A stretch of DNA of 28,912 nucleotides from assembly GCA_031270585.1 (NCBI GenBank), contig JAISXK010000104.1:1-28912 (forward strand), written 5' to 3'. The DNA is from Clostridiales bacterium. GTDB lineage: Bacteria; Bacillota; Clostridia; Christensenellales; CAG-138. Position numbers and translations under genes: made by a program. Within the stretch, counting starts at the first letter, position 1, and every line of letters starts with the position of its first letter. Positions 15,892 to 24,794 of this stretch are shown here, piece after piece. The notes under the pieces were generated by a model that was not told the DNA's origin, did no database searches, and worked only from the letters and a program-made list of their open reading frames with translations.

Positions 15892-15912
15892 AGCCAGAGA
15901 ACCAACGGTCAA
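15884..15912 (-). promoter_or_regulatory. Sigma-A promoter of the BofC-like gene
   Basis: On the minus strand there is TTGACC (15907-15912), a 17-base spacer and TATACT (15884-15889), each 5 of 6 to consensus, about 70 bases upstream of the start. The match suggests vegetative sigma-A rather than a sporulation sigma factor. Confidence 0.7.
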
Positions 15913-15990
15913 AATATGATGGGGCAAGACAAAAAACATCCCTTCATATAATAATTTCTTAAAAAATATTTCATGGCGCGAAAGGTTTGC

Positions 15991-17880
15991 ATGGAAATCC
16001 TATACCATATTTTATCGTTTTTTTATTTTTTGATATATGTCTTATCGGGCCAGATCACTGCCCGGCGCTTTATAAAAAGTGAAAACGTATTGATCGTTAC
16101 CTGGCTTGGCTGCGTGTTTGCGTTGTTGATGCTCATTTGGCTTCCCGCACTGTTTTCTTTCGTGTTAGGGTTTACGCTGTTGGCCCAGTTGCTTGCATTA
16201 ATACCCTGCATAGCCTTTGCCGCCATATGCTTTGGCGGCGCAAGACGCAACACGCCGCAAGCTATGGATACGCGCCCAGCGCGCAATTTGGCGCTGGCGC
16301 TCTCCCCCTTATTCCTTTTGGGCGTTTTTTTGTTCCTTACGCATGTCATACCGCAGATCAACGGATCGCTGCATGTTGGGCAATCCACCTTTGGCGATCT
16401 GCCGCTGCATCTGGGGTTTGTCACCAGTATGGGCGAGCAGGGATTTTTTCCGCCGGAATATTCTATACTGCCCGGCGCTCAAGTCGGTTACCCGTTTTTG
16501 TGCGACAGTGTAAGCGCTACGTTTTATGTGCTGGGCGCGTCGTTACGTTTTTCCATGCTGTTGCCTGCCATATTTGCGTTCGCGCTGGTTTTGGTCGGCG
16601 TATATTGCTTTTTTGAAGCCTGGCTTAAAAAAAGCGGCGTCGCGCTTTTTGCCACACTGCTCTTCTTTGTGGGCGGCGGGCTTGGTTTTGTTTACTTTTT
16701 TGATCTGGCAAAGAGCACGCCCGGTAATTTCACCAATATGTTCGAAGCTTTTTACCAAACCCCCACCAACAATATCTATTATGGCGTCAAATGGGTGAAC
16801 CCCCTTGTGGATATGCTCATACCTCAACGCGCAACACTTTTCGGTTGGGCGTTTTTGTTCCCTTGCCTGTTTATGCTGCGCCGCGCCGCGTATGATACGC
16901 AATATGGCTGGTTCATCCCTTTGGGCATAATCGCGGGGCTTATGCCGCTTATCCACACGCATTCTTTTTTGGCTCTTGGCATACTCAGCGCCGTTTACCT
17001 CATACAAAGCGTCATGAAGAAAGGCGTCGCGCATACCGTCAGGCATTGGTACCCTTACGCGCTGCTCGCTTTCGCATTGGCGTTGCCGCAGCTTTTTGCG
17101 TTTACATTTAAGCAATCCCAAAGCTTTTTGCAGCCGCACTTTAATTGGGCCAACGAAACCGACAGTTTTTTTTGGTTTTATATCAAAAACTTGGGCCTGT
17201 TGTTCATATTGTTACCCTTTGCTTTTTATCGGCTGAATAAAGGCGACCGCGCGTTTTATTTTGGCGCGCTCGTCATATGGGTTCTGGCGGAATTCATACA
17301 ATTTCAACCCAACCCTTACGACAACAACAAACTGCTTTTTTGTTGGTTCGCTTACACCTGCGGGATTGTTGCGCTATTTTTAGCCGACCTATGGCAGATG
17401 CTGAAAGGCTTTAAAGGACGTATGGGCCTTGCGGCGCTCGTGGTCTGTTTGCTCTTTTTATCGGGCGTTTTAACGCTTGCGCGTGAAGTCATAAGCGACC
17501 ATGAGCTTTTTGGCGCAAACGAGGTGGATGCCGCCGCATTTATAAAAGAAAACACCGCACCCGACAGCATCTTTTTAACGGCATCCAACCACAACAACGC
17601 TGTTGCCTCACTCACGGGGCGCAATGTTCTTTGCGGCACGGGTTCGTATTTATATTATCATGGCCTGGATTACAGCAGCCGCGAAGCATTGCTGCCGCTT
17701 TTATATGAGCAGCCGGCTTCTTACCTGCCCTTGCTCGCTACAGAATACGGTATTGATTATATTTGGGTAAGCAACGCGGAGCGGTATCAGTATGACGTCG
17801 ATTTTTCATATTTTGATACGCTGCCTATATTGTTTCAAAACCGCAGCGTCAGTATATATAAATTCAATCCAGCCCCATAA
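15991..17880 (+). CDS. GT-C type integral membrane glycosyltransferase-like protein
   Basis: A 629-residue membrane protein with about a dozen hydrophobic segments and a C-terminal soluble domain (roughly 500-629), the layout of GT-C glycosyltransferases such as PMT, ArnT and STT3. The first large extracytoplasmic loop holds TFGDLPLHLGFVTSM, with an Asp followed by Leu-Pro-Leu-His that may serve catalysis. The soluble end has the AAFIKENTAPDSIFL and TGRNVLCGTGSYLYYHG motifs common in such proteins. It would transfer a sugar from a polyprenyl-phosphate donor on the outer face; donor and acceptor are unknown. The ATG at 15991 is preferred because AAAGG lies 5 bases before it, while the ATG at 15973 has no binding site. 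Its 3' end overlaps the convergent DUF2461 gene by 17 bases. Confidence 0.75.
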   Translation: MEILYHILSFFYFLIYVLSGQITARRFIKSENVLIVTWLGCVFALLMLIWLPALFSFVLGFTLLAQLLALIPCIAFAAICFGGARRNTPQAMDTRPARNLALALSPLFLLGVFLFLTHVIPQINGSLHVGQSTFGDLPLHLGFVTSMGEQGFFPPEYSILPGAQVGYPFLCDSVSATFYVLGASLRFSMLLPAIFAFALVLVGVYCFFEAWLKKSGVALFATLLFFVGGGLGFVYFFDLAKSTPGNFTNMFEAFYQTPTNNIYYGVKWVNPLVDMLIPQRATLFGWAFLFPCLFMLRRAAYDTQYGWFIPLGIIAGLMPLIHTHSFLALGILSAVYLIQSVMKKGVAHTVRHWYPYALLAFALALPQLFAFTFKQSQSFLQPHFNWANETDSFFWFYIKNLGLLFILLPFAFYRLNKGDRAFYFGALVIWVLAEFIQFQPNPYDNNKLLFCWFAYTCGIVALFLADLWQMLKGFKGRMGLAALVVCLLFLSGVLTLAREVISDHELFGANEVDAAAFIKENTAPDSIFLTASNHNNAVASLTGRNVLCGTGSYLYYHGLDYSSREALLPLLYEQPASYLPLLATEYGIDYIWVSNAERYQYDVDFSYFDTLPILFQNRSVSIYKFNPAP

Positions 17881-18532
17881 TAAAACGATATAAAGGCTTC
17901 ATATTCAAAAAAGCGATTTTTATCTCCTCCAGCACCTGAGGGCGAAATGTGCTTTTTATATCATGCGAGATATGGGAATAATAAAACCTTCGTTTATTCA
18001 GCCATTCGGCCGGCATGGGTTCTTCCTGCGTATATTTGGGCCTTTTATAGCTCTCACCTTCCAGCACGAAGTCGCTTTTGAACGCCGGGGCATGGATCAA
18101 TTGCAAAAACATCTCTTTTCTTGCGAGTATGCGTTTTCTCATCTGCGCCATAAATGGCGGGTTTAAGCCGTATATGCCCATGCCATAGCCATACGAATCC
18201 CGCATAAACTCGACGTAAATCACAAAGCTTTCGCCCTGCGTCACGCCAGGGTAGCGGTATGTCAGATAGGCGTGGTCACGATAAGGCGCGTCGATAGGCG
18301 CGTATCTCGTATCCCTGCGTATGCGCGACACCACGGCGCCCGGTTTTACATAAAAGCCCCGATCAACCGCCAGCGCCGTTTCCGATAAACTTTCGGCCAA
18401 AAGCAGCAGCGGCTGCTTTACATCGCGGTTATACCGCTCCCTGTTCTCTTCAAAGTAGCCGATCTCATTATGGAAAGCGATATCCCACAAAAACTGATAG
18501 AACGCTTCGCTCAATCCATTGAATGGTTCCAT
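17864..18532 (-). CDS. DUF2461 family protein
   Basis: A 222-residue soluble protein matching the DUF2461 (TIGR02453) outline. It has an N-terminal GLSEAFYQFLWDI region, then a helix with ENRERYNRDVKQPLLLL, then RIRRDTRYAPIDAPYRDHAYL (70-90) with the conserved Arg/Asp residues, and a mid-region with GMGIYGLNPPFMAQMRKRI. The biochemical role of the family is not established. The start has a GGGG run about 12 bases upstream. It is convergent with the glycosyltransferase gene and the two frames overlap by 17 bases at their 3' ends. It is separated from the upstream surface protein gene by a hairpin terminator. Confidence 0.85.
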   Translation of the reverse strand: MEPFNGLSEAFYQFLWDIAFHNEIGYFEENRERYNRDVKQPLLLLAESLSETALAVDRGFYVKPGAVVSRIRRDTRYAPIDAPYRDHAYLTYRYPGVTQGESFVIYVEFMRDSYGYGMGIYGLNPPFMAQMRKRILARKEMFLQLIHAPAFKSDFVLEGESYKRPKYTQEEPMPAEWLNKRRFYYSHISHDIKSTFRPQVLEEIKIAFLNMKPLYRFIMGLD

Positions 18533-18549
18533 ATGTATGTATCCCCGTT

Positions 18550-18579
18550 AAAATACAGAGAGGCGCTACGGCCTCTCTG
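18550..18579 (-). terminator. Hairpin terminator after the surface protein gene
   Basis: A perfect 9-base-pair stem (18556-18564 with 18571-18579) has a 6-base loop and, on the minus strand, is followed by a short TATTTTAA run. The T tract is weak, so read-through into the DUF2461 gene is possible. Confidence 0.6.
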
Positions 18580-18603
18580 CAGGTTGCAAAGAATAGCAAT
18601 TCT

Positions 18604-21078
18604 TTACCGGCCCTCCTCCTTGGGGCGTACGCGGTGCACGCGGTTTCTCACTCCTGAAGCCGCCTGCGTTTTCGCGGGCCGCGCTGCTTCATCCTTAACG
18701 GTCTGTCCTGCCTCGGGAGGCACGGGTTGGCCGTTCGCGCCATCCTCATAGGGCGCGGCCTCAAACGGTTCGACCGCAAACGTTGGGCCGTCGTGTTGTG
18801 CCGCAACGTGATCCGTTTGCGGCGTGTTTGCATACGCGCTCGGCGCGGCGTAACGCATAGGCTCGGTTGCAAACCTGGGCGGTTGCTCAACCGCCACGCC
18901 AGCGGGCTGCTGTCGGCCCACAGGCATAGCCTGCTCACCGCTTTGGGGTTGTTGTTGCGCCGCAGGGTGCGTTTCAAAAGCGGGCGGCTTAACCACGGGC
19001 GGTTCGGCTATAGGGGGTTCAGCCGCGAGCGGTTCAAAGCGTCTCTCCTGCGGCAACTCCGTGCGCTGCGGGGTCAGGGTTACGCGGCGCATCTCTTCCT
19101 CAGCCTGGTGGAAAGACTGCGGCCGGGGCAGCGGCCTTTGCGCGGGCGCATGCACCCTATCGTCCATATGCTGCCCGTGGAGTGCCGCAGATGGCGGATT
19201 ATGTATGGCGCCTTGCAGCCTCACCTGGTGGTCACTTGTTTTAGGTTGCCGTGATTGCGGCCTGGGCTGGGGGTTTTCCGCCCTGTGGGCGCGCTCTTCG
19301 CCGCTCGCCACATATGGCGCCGGCGGGCGCTGCTGCGCGTTTGCGGGCGTTTGCTGTGGCGCGGATTTGACGGAACCTGCCGCAGCAACCACGCGTGCGC
19401 CGTTTTGGTACTCCATATTCTCGCCGGCCGGAGGGTATCTGTGCTGGTCAAGGTTCTGCTGCGCGGGCGGTATATCCTCAAAATCATCCGTTGCGCCCCG
19501 CCTGTGTTTTTTCCTGCTCTTTACGCGCGCATCGGCCTGTCTTTCCACAACGGCCCCGCCCTGCGCGCGAGGGGCGCGGGCATAACCGTCAGCATCCAAC
19601 GCATCCATTTCCGCATTGCGTTTGCGCTCATACAATGACAGCGCCAACAGCGCAATGCCCGCCACGGCCATCAGCACCGCCAGCACGATCAATACCGTAA
19701 CCAGCGTATCGCTCATGCCTCCAGCGGATGCCGGTTCCCCGGTGGAAATAGGCGCGGGCGTCAATGTGGGCGTGTATGCCGCCGTAATGGTTGAGGTATA
19801 GGTGCGCTCAACACCGGATGGATCGTACGCCAGAAGCATAAACTCCAGCTCGCGCGGCTCGCCGATTTTTAAGTCAACATCCTGCGCGGTCTCTCCCGGC
19901 TGCAACACAGGCATGGTAGTAATCACGTTGCCCAGCAGCTTTTCGCTTATGGTAGCGTTTACGATTTCCACTTGGGAATCATTCTTGATGGTAAACCTGA
20001 TTTTCATATTGCCATTTTCATCAAGGTTTTCCACAATGGTGGTGTAAAGCTGAAGCGATACGTTGGACGGGTCTACGTAAGGGCGCACCTCATAGCTTTG
20101 TGTTTTATCCTCGTAGGGTTGGCCGGTGGCGTCTTTACCGGTAATGGTAAACGACACGTTGCGCAAGGTATCCGACTTGATGGTCGTGCTCATCACGCTC
20201 TCCTGCCCGGCTTGCAGCGTGATGTTGTCGGTATTCACCTTTGTGCCCAAATCATCCTGCACATTGATATCGCTGATGGTTTGGTTACCGCTGTTGGTGA
20301 GCGTAATGGTAAACAACACCCCTTCCTGCGTGGGATCCGCCATGCTCACGGTGGTTGAAATATTCACGTTAACCACCGCTATGGTCAATTTATCAAGCCG
20401 CAATGTTTTGTTTTCGCCACTTACCGTATAGGTGATAACAGGCTCGCTGGTTGCATCCTGCGCGCCCAGCGTGTATTCGTACGTAACGGCGGTGGAACCG
20501 CCTCCCTCCAGCGTGATGCCGCTTTTGATCGGCGTGCTGCCAGCTATACCATCGCTCACGGAAATATTCGTCATGGATGCGGTGCCGGGGTTCTTCAGCG
20601 TATAGGTGAGCGTTATTTTTTCGCCATCCCTGCCGGTCAACTTGCTGGCGGTGCGCGAACCTGTCATCTCATTTGCCACCGGCGTGGGAGGCACGCCATC
20701 CGCCGATAACCCCACCGTTACGATAGTCTCTTTGGATCTTTGCGCGCCGTTCTCCGTCCAATAAAACGTGTATACGATTGGCTGCCCCAGCATATCCTGC
20801 GTAATTTGCGCGTTTTGCACGGAAAAATACAGAGCTTTCGCCGGTGGAAGCTCTTGCCCCGCCAGGGAATCATCGTCATCCCCCACCCTGTATCCGCGGA
20901 TTTTCATATCCGTAATAGTGTAACCGGAATCATTAATCACACTAAAACTGATGTTGACATATCCGGGCGCGCTCAATGTCGATGGGTTTGCGGTGATGGT
21001 AATTTCCGCCGCATACGCCACCGAGGCAGCCAGAATGAAGAACATAAAAACGCAAATTGTGGAAATCACTTTTTTCAT
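18604..21078 (-). CDS. Surface protein with Ig-like repeats, one membrane span and long disordered cytoplasmic tail
   Basis: An 824-residue protein in three parts. Residues 1-23 are a signal peptide (MKKVISTICVF through VAYAA). Residues 24-435 look like four beta-sandwich repeats of about 100 residues, each with the CARDB/COG1361-type phrases such as ITLTYTLKNPGTASMTNISV and FTITLTNSGNQTISDINV. A Thr/Pro linker leads to a membrane span at about 459-481, followed by ERKRN, so the C-terminus faces the cytoplasm. The remaining 345 residues are low-complexity, rich in Pro, Gln, Ala and Arg, with repeats such as EPPIAEPPVVKPP, and end in a basic RVHRVRPKEEGR. The start has a GGAGAGA site. It lies 66 bases beyond the aminotransferase gene. 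Function is unknown; an envelope scaffold or sensor is a guess. Confidence 0.7.
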   Translation of the reverse strand: MKKVISTICVFMFFILAASVAYAAEITITANPSTLSAPGYVNISFSVINDSGYTITDMKIRGYRVGDDDDSLAGQELPPAKALYFSVQNAQITQDMLGQPIVYTFYWTENGAQRSKETIVTVGLSADGVPPTPVANEMTGSRTASKLTGRDGEKITLTYTLKNPGTASMTNISVSDGIAGSTPIKSGITLEGGGSTAVTYEYTLGAQDATSEPVITYTVSGENKTLRLDKLTIAVVNVNISTTVSMADPTQEGVLFTITLTNSGNQTISDINVQDDLGTKVNTDNITLQAGQESVMSTTIKSDTLRNVSFTITGKDATGQPYEDKTQSYEVRPYVDPSNVSLQLYTTIVENLDENGNMKIRFTIKNDSQVEIVNATISEKLLGNVITTMPVLQPGETAQDVDLKIGEPRELEFMLLAYDPSGVERTYTSTITAAYTPTLTPAPISTGEPASAGGMSDTLVTVLIVLAVLMAVAGIALLALSLYERKRNAEMDALDADGYARAPRAQGGAVVERQADARVKSRKKHRRGATDDFEDIPPAQQNLDQHRYPPAGENMEYQNGARVVAAAGSVKSAPQQTPANAQQRPPAPYVASGEERAHRAENPQPRPQSRQPKTSDHQVRLQGAIHNPPSAALHGQHMDDRVHAPAQRPLPRPQSFHQAEEEMRRVTLTPQRTELPQERRFEPLAAEPPIAEPPVVKPPAFETHPAAQQQPQSGEQAMPVGRQQPAGVAVEQPPRFATEPMRYAAPSAYANTPQTDHVAAQHDGPTFAVEPFEAAPYEDGANGQPVPPEAGQTVKDEAARPAKTQAASGVRNRVHRVRPKEEGR

Positions 21079-21144
21079 TTATGATTTCTCTCCTTTACGG
21101 GAAGTAGCTATCGCTAATAACATACTTCCATGAAATGCCAGATT

Positions 21145-22209
21145 TTATACTTTTACCATCCAATTATATTTGTCTGGCAGCTTACCGTACTGTATGCCCG
21201 TCAGCGTATCGTAGAACTTTTGCGTGATGGGGCCAATTTGGCCGTTATTGACTTTAATGGTTTTATCCTTATAAGTCAACTCGCCCACCGGTGAAACCAC
21301 AGCCGCAGTGCCCGTACCAAAAGCCTCTTGCAGTTTGCCGCCGGCGTCAGCCTCTAGCAGCTCCGTTATGGAAATCTTGCGTTCTTCGACTTTGATGCCC
21401 ATATCTTTTGCAAGCGTCAGTATGGACATACGCGTGATACCCGACAGTATGTTACCCTCCAGCGCGGCGGTGAGCAGCGTATCATTCACGATATACATCA
21501 TGTTCATGGATCCCACTTCTTCAACGTATTCGCGGCTTACGCCATCCAGCCAGAGTACCTGCTCATAGCCCTTTTTTTCGGCTTCCCCGGCGGCCTTCAG
21601 GCTGGCGGCATAATTTCCGCCCGTTTTTGCGTAGCCGGTGCCGCCATTTACCGCGCGCACATACTTGTCTTCCACATATATCCTGATGGGCGCCAGTCCA
21701 TTTTTATAGTATGCGCCCGATGGCGAGCAAATGATATAGTATATATATTTGTGCGCGGCATGCACGCCAAGCCCTGCGCCGTCTGCGATCATGGTGGGAC
21801 GTAAATACATCGTGGTGCCTTCACTTGCCGGCACCCAGTCGCGCTCCATATTGGTGATGGCTCTAAGCGCCTCCACGTTAAAGGCCACGTCGATCTCGGG
21901 CATACACATGCGCGCGGCGCTGTTATTGAGCCGTTTTGCGTTTTCGTCCGGGCGGAACAGCAGTATGTCGTTGTTCTGGCTCCTATATGCTTTCAAACCT
22001 TCGAAAATCTCCTGGGCATAGTGCAGCACAGGCGAAGCAGGATCCAGGCTGAGCGGGCCATAGGGCACAATGCGCGCGTCGTGCCAGCCTTGGCCCTCGT
22101 CGTAATCCAGCATAAACATATGATCAGAAAACTTTTGACCAAAACCGAGCTTACTCTCGTCAGCGGGTTTTACCTTTGGGGCTGTTGCTTTTGTTGTCTT
22201 GATGTTCAT
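21145..22209 (-). CDS. ilvE: Branched-chain amino acid aminotransferase
   Basis: A 354-residue class IV PLP-dependent aminotransferase that interconverts Leu, Ile and Val with their 2-oxo acids. The length and motifs fit the larger, BCAT-type (TIGR01123) branch. The PLP Lys is K195 in GYAKTGGNYAAS. EEVGSMNMMYI (230-240) and GTGTAAVVSPVGE (298-310) are the conserved cofactor and substrate loops, and YGPLSLDPASPVLHYAQEIFEGLKAY (50-75) is the family N-terminal signature. The ATG at 22209 has a GGAGG site, so the frame extension to 22251 is rejected. No other ilv or leu gene is nearby. Confidence 0.93.
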   Translation of the reverse strand: MNIKTTKATAPKVKPADESKLGFGQKFSDHMFMLDYDEGQGWHDARIVPYGPLSLDPASPVLHYAQEIFEGLKAYRSQNNDILLFRPDENAKRLNNSAARMCMPEIDVAFNVEALRAITNMERDWVPASEGTTMYLRPTMIADGAGLGVHAAHKYIYYIICSPSGAYYKNGLAPIRIYVEDKYVRAVNGGTGYAKTGGNYAASLKAAGEAEKKGYEQVLWLDGVSREYVEEVGSMNMMYIVNDTLLTAALEGNILSGITRMSILTLAKDMGIKVEERKISITELLEADAGGKLQEAFGTGTAAVVSPVGELTYKDKTIKVNNGQIGPITQKFYDTLTGIQYGKLPDKYNWMVKV

Positions 22210-22263
22210 ATCGTTACCTCCATAAATAAAATTGGGTACACGTACAGTCATCGTATAAAACCA

Positions 22264-22890
22264 TTATTGTTCAAACATTCCATAGCGGGTTTGTCGCATC
22301 CGGGGTTTTATTCCGCCGCCGGTGTGTTCAATGACCGCTTTTTCAAAGTGGTCTCGGTTTTCCAGCGGCACTTTTACACTAAGCGTAACGGTATCCTCAT
22401 AGCATATATCCTCAACCGCTCCAAAACCCTGTAGTAGCGGCACAAGCCCGCCCCAGCACGCGTACTCTACCTTCATAAAGTATATGCCGCAGGGCCTCAT
22501 CCAAACGGGCTTTGCCAGCCTTACCGCCTCGCCGGCCGCGCGCGTATAGGCGCGTACCAACCCGCCCGCTCCCAGCAGCACGCCGCCAAAGTATCTTGTA
22601 ACCACGCATAGCGCATTTGTAATGCTCTTGTAGCGTATAGCCTCCAAAATCGGCTGCCCGGCCGTGCCCGATGGCTCGCCGTCGTCGCTGTAGCGCATGG
22701 TATTGCCGTCGGGGTCAATCACGTAGGCATAGCAGTGGTGAGCGGCATCCCAACTCTGCTTTTTGATTGCGGCAAGCTCTTTCGTAGCGGTTTCTACATC
22801 CGCAACCGGCATGCATTCCGCAATAAAACGTGATTTTTGTATATTTATTTCAACCTTCGATTTTTGCAAAACCGTTTGGTATGCCAGCAT
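22264..22890 (-). CDS. IMPACT/YigZ family protein
   Basis: A 208-residue protein of the UPF0029 (YigZ/YvyE, IMPACT) family. The N-terminal domain contains the hallmark RYSDDGEPSGTAGQP (66-80) and VVTRYFGGVLLGAGGLVRAY (97-116). The smaller C-terminal domain has the ferredoxin-like fold reported for the family. The eukaryotic homologue IMPACT regulates GCN2; the bacterial role is uncertain but is thought to involve translation. The ATG at 22890 overlaps the tyrS stop by one base (TAATG) after AAAGG, so the two are probably translated together. Confidence 0.92.
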   Translation of the reverse strand: MLAYQTVLQKSKVEINIQKSRFIAECMPVADVETATKELAAIKKQSWDAAHHCYAYVIDPDGNTMRYSDDGEPSGTAGQPILEAIRYKSITNALCVVTRYFGGVLLGAGGLVRAYTRAAGEAVRLAKPVWMRPCGIYFMKVEYACWGGLVPLLQGFGAVEDICYEDTVTLSVKVPLENRDHFEKAVIEHTGGGIKPRMRQTRYGMFEQ

Positions 22891-24119
22891 TATTGTGCCT
22901 TTACGCGGCAAAACCCTTTTTTTCCCTTGCGCAGTATTACGCCTTCCCCCTCAAGGTCTTCCGTATTGAGCGTATGGTCGATATCCTCTATTTTTGTTTC
23001 GCCCCGGAACACCGCGCCGCTTTGTATCAGCCTGCGGGCGTCACTTTTGGATTTTGCAAGGTTGGCCATCACCAGTATATCGGGTATACGAAGACCAGTT
23101 TGCGCGATATCGGCCTGCGTCAACGTAACGCCCGGCATACTGCCCAGGTCGCCGCCGCCCGCAAACAGCGCTTCCGCCGCATCCATGGCCTTTTGCGCCT
23201 CTTCTTCCCCGTGCACCTGCCTGGTGAGCTCAAAGGCGAGCGCGCGCTTTGCAATGTTGATTTCGGCGCCCTTTAAGCCCCCCAACCTGCGCACCTCAGC
23301 CATAGGCAAAAATGTCAGCAGTGAGAGACACTTTTCCACATCGGCATCGTCAATATTGCGCCAGTATTGATAAAAATCAAATACGCTGAATTTGTCCTTA
23401 TCCAGCCAGACGGCGCCTTTCTCAGTTTTTCCCATCTTAACGCCCGTACTGGTGGTAAGCAACGTGCATGTCAGCGCAAAGGCGGGTTTCTGCTCTTTTC
23501 TTCTTATTAAATCCGCGCCGGACAGTATATTACTCCACTGGTCGTCGCCGCCCATCTGCAGCACGCAATCATCCTGCCTGAACAGATGCAAGAAATCGTA
23601 GCTTTGCATCAGCATATAGCCCATTTCAAAAAAGGTAAGCCCCTGATCCATGCGGTTTTTATAGCAATCCGCCGCAAGCATGCGGTTTACAGAAAACATC
23701 ACGCCTATATCGCGCATAAAATCAAGGAAATTCAGCGGTAGCAGCCAGTCTGCGTTATTGCGCACAAGCACTTTATCGTTTGAAAAATCCAGCACGCGCC
23801 CCATCTGCTTTTGAAAGTTGTCGGCATTGCTTTGAATCTCCTGCTGGGTCATCATGCGGCGCATATCGGTTTTGCCGGATGGGTCGCCAATCATGGTAGT
23901 GCCTCCGCCCAGCAGCACGATTGGCCTGTTGCCACAGCGCTGCATATGCGCCATAGACATCAGCGCGACATAATGGCCAATATGCAGGCTATCGGCGGTT
24001 GGGTCAAAGCCGATATAAAAGGTAATGCCCTGCTTTCCCATCAGTTCCCTGAGCTCTTCCGGATGAGAAACCTGCTTGATAAACCCGCGTTCTTCCAACA
24101 CGTCAAAGGCATTGGCCAT
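22890..24119 (-). CDS. tyrS: Tyrosyl-tRNA synthetase
   Basis: A 409-residue class I aminoacyl-tRNA synthetase charging tRNA-Tyr. HIGH is at 46-49 (SLHIGHY) after YIGFDPTADS, the Tyr-specific loop GGDDQWSNI is at 190-198, and the KMSKS loop is KMGKT (228-232), a common TyrS variant. An S4-like RNA-binding domain closes the protein (about 345-405, with LVMANLAKSKSDARRLIQSGAV). The ATG at 24119 has a GGGGGGA site, so the longer frame from 24170 is rejected. No T-box leader fits in the 82 bases upstream, which is notable for a Bacillota tyrS. It is followed directly by the IMPACT family gene. Confidence 0.95.
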   Translation of the reverse strand: MANAFDVLEERGFIKQVSHPEELRELMGKQGITFYIGFDPTADSLHIGHYVALMSMAHMQRCGNRPIVLLGGGTTMIGDPSGKTDMRRMMTQQEIQSNADNFQKQMGRVLDFSNDKVLVRNNADWLLPLNFLDFMRDIGVMFSVNRMLAADCYKNRMDQGLTFFEMGYMLMQSYDFLHLFRQDDCVLQMGGDDQWSNILSGADLIRRKEQKPAFALTCTLLTTSTGVKMGKTEKGAVWLDKDKFSVFDFYQYWRNIDDADVEKCLSLLTFLPMAEVRRLGGLKGAEINIAKRALAFELTRQVHGEEEAQKAMDAAEALFAGGGDLGSMPGVTLTQADIAQTGLRIPDILVMANLAKSKSDARRLIQSGAVFRGETKIEDIDHTLNTEDLEGEGVILRKGKKGFCRVKAQ

Positions 24120-24201
24120 AAGGATTCCCCCCTTTTTCTTTATCAGTATCCAAGCGTTGTATAACCGCACGTATAGTTATAAAAGGATAACAGATTTGCT
24201 T

Positions 24202-24627
24202 TTATTTTGCAACGCAAGCCAGATCGGGCTTTTCACGCGCCACGATGCCGTCCAATATCCCGGCCGCTTCCAATATAATATCTCGGCACTTGCTCTCTTC
24301 CGTGCGGTATTGCGCTTTTAACGGCGTGCAGTCTATCTGGCCCATTTTTTCGCGGTAACTATTCAGCAACTCGTTGGTAAGCACCTTGATTTTATCGCTT
24401 TCATGCGCGCGTTCGTTTACAAACAGCGCGCCCAGGGCCATGACGGCACCCGCCAGCGCCCCGCAAATATCGCCGGATGAAACCCCCGCGCCAAAGCCCG
24501 CAGCCAGCTTGATGGCATTATCGGATAACCCCAGACCATACACCCTGTTGGCGCCAATCAATACATGCTCCGCGCAGTTCCAATCCTCTTTATACAAAAA
24601 CGAATTCGCTAAATACTCGTATAACAT
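24202..24627 (-). CDS. C_GCAxxG_C_C family redox protein
   Basis: A 141-residue small protein with the spacing of conserved cysteines that names the family: C18 in WNCAEHVL, C55 in ICGALAGAVMALG, C100 in QIDCTPL and C114 in SKCRDII. Such proteins occur widely in anaerobes, often near redox enzymes or metal-related genes, and are presumed to bind a metal or to carry out thiol chemistry. Two hydrophobic helices surround the GCA motif. The ATG follows AAAGGTG at a slightly long spacing of about 10 bases. It lies 82 bases upstream of tyrS in the same direction and may share its transcript. Confidence 0.85.
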   Translation of the reverse strand: MLYEYLANSFLYKEDWNCAEHVLIGANRVYGLGLSDNAIKLAAGFGAGVSSGDICGALAGAVMALGALFVNERAHESDKIKVLTNELLNSYREKMGQIDCTPLKAQYRTEESKCRDIILEAAGILDGIVAREKPDLACVAK

Positions 24628-24794
24628 CCGTCAATCGCACCTTTCGCATGTATTTTGCTAATAATATAGCACAACTATGGCTGCAAAACAACGCAACCGT
24701 CAGATAACGCGGCGCAAAGATCCGGTATCGTAAAACAAACTGTTAACAACGCCCATGGTGTGCACACATTGCGCGCGCATACTAAGCGCCTGCA

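Noticed and set aside
18588..18605. Small 7-base-pair AT-rich hairpin at the stop of the surface protein gene
   Set aside because: It overlaps the stop codon and lacks a GC-rich stem or T tract. The hairpin at 18556-18579 is the better terminator.
18727..19585. Several plus-strand frames opposite the disordered tail
   Set aside because: The GC-rich, low-complexity coding strand leaves few stops on the other strand. The minus frame is continuous with the signal peptide, repeats and membrane span.
24120..24201. T-box riboswitch upstream of tyrS
   Set aside because: The gap is too short and no T-box bulge sequence or antiterminator is visible.
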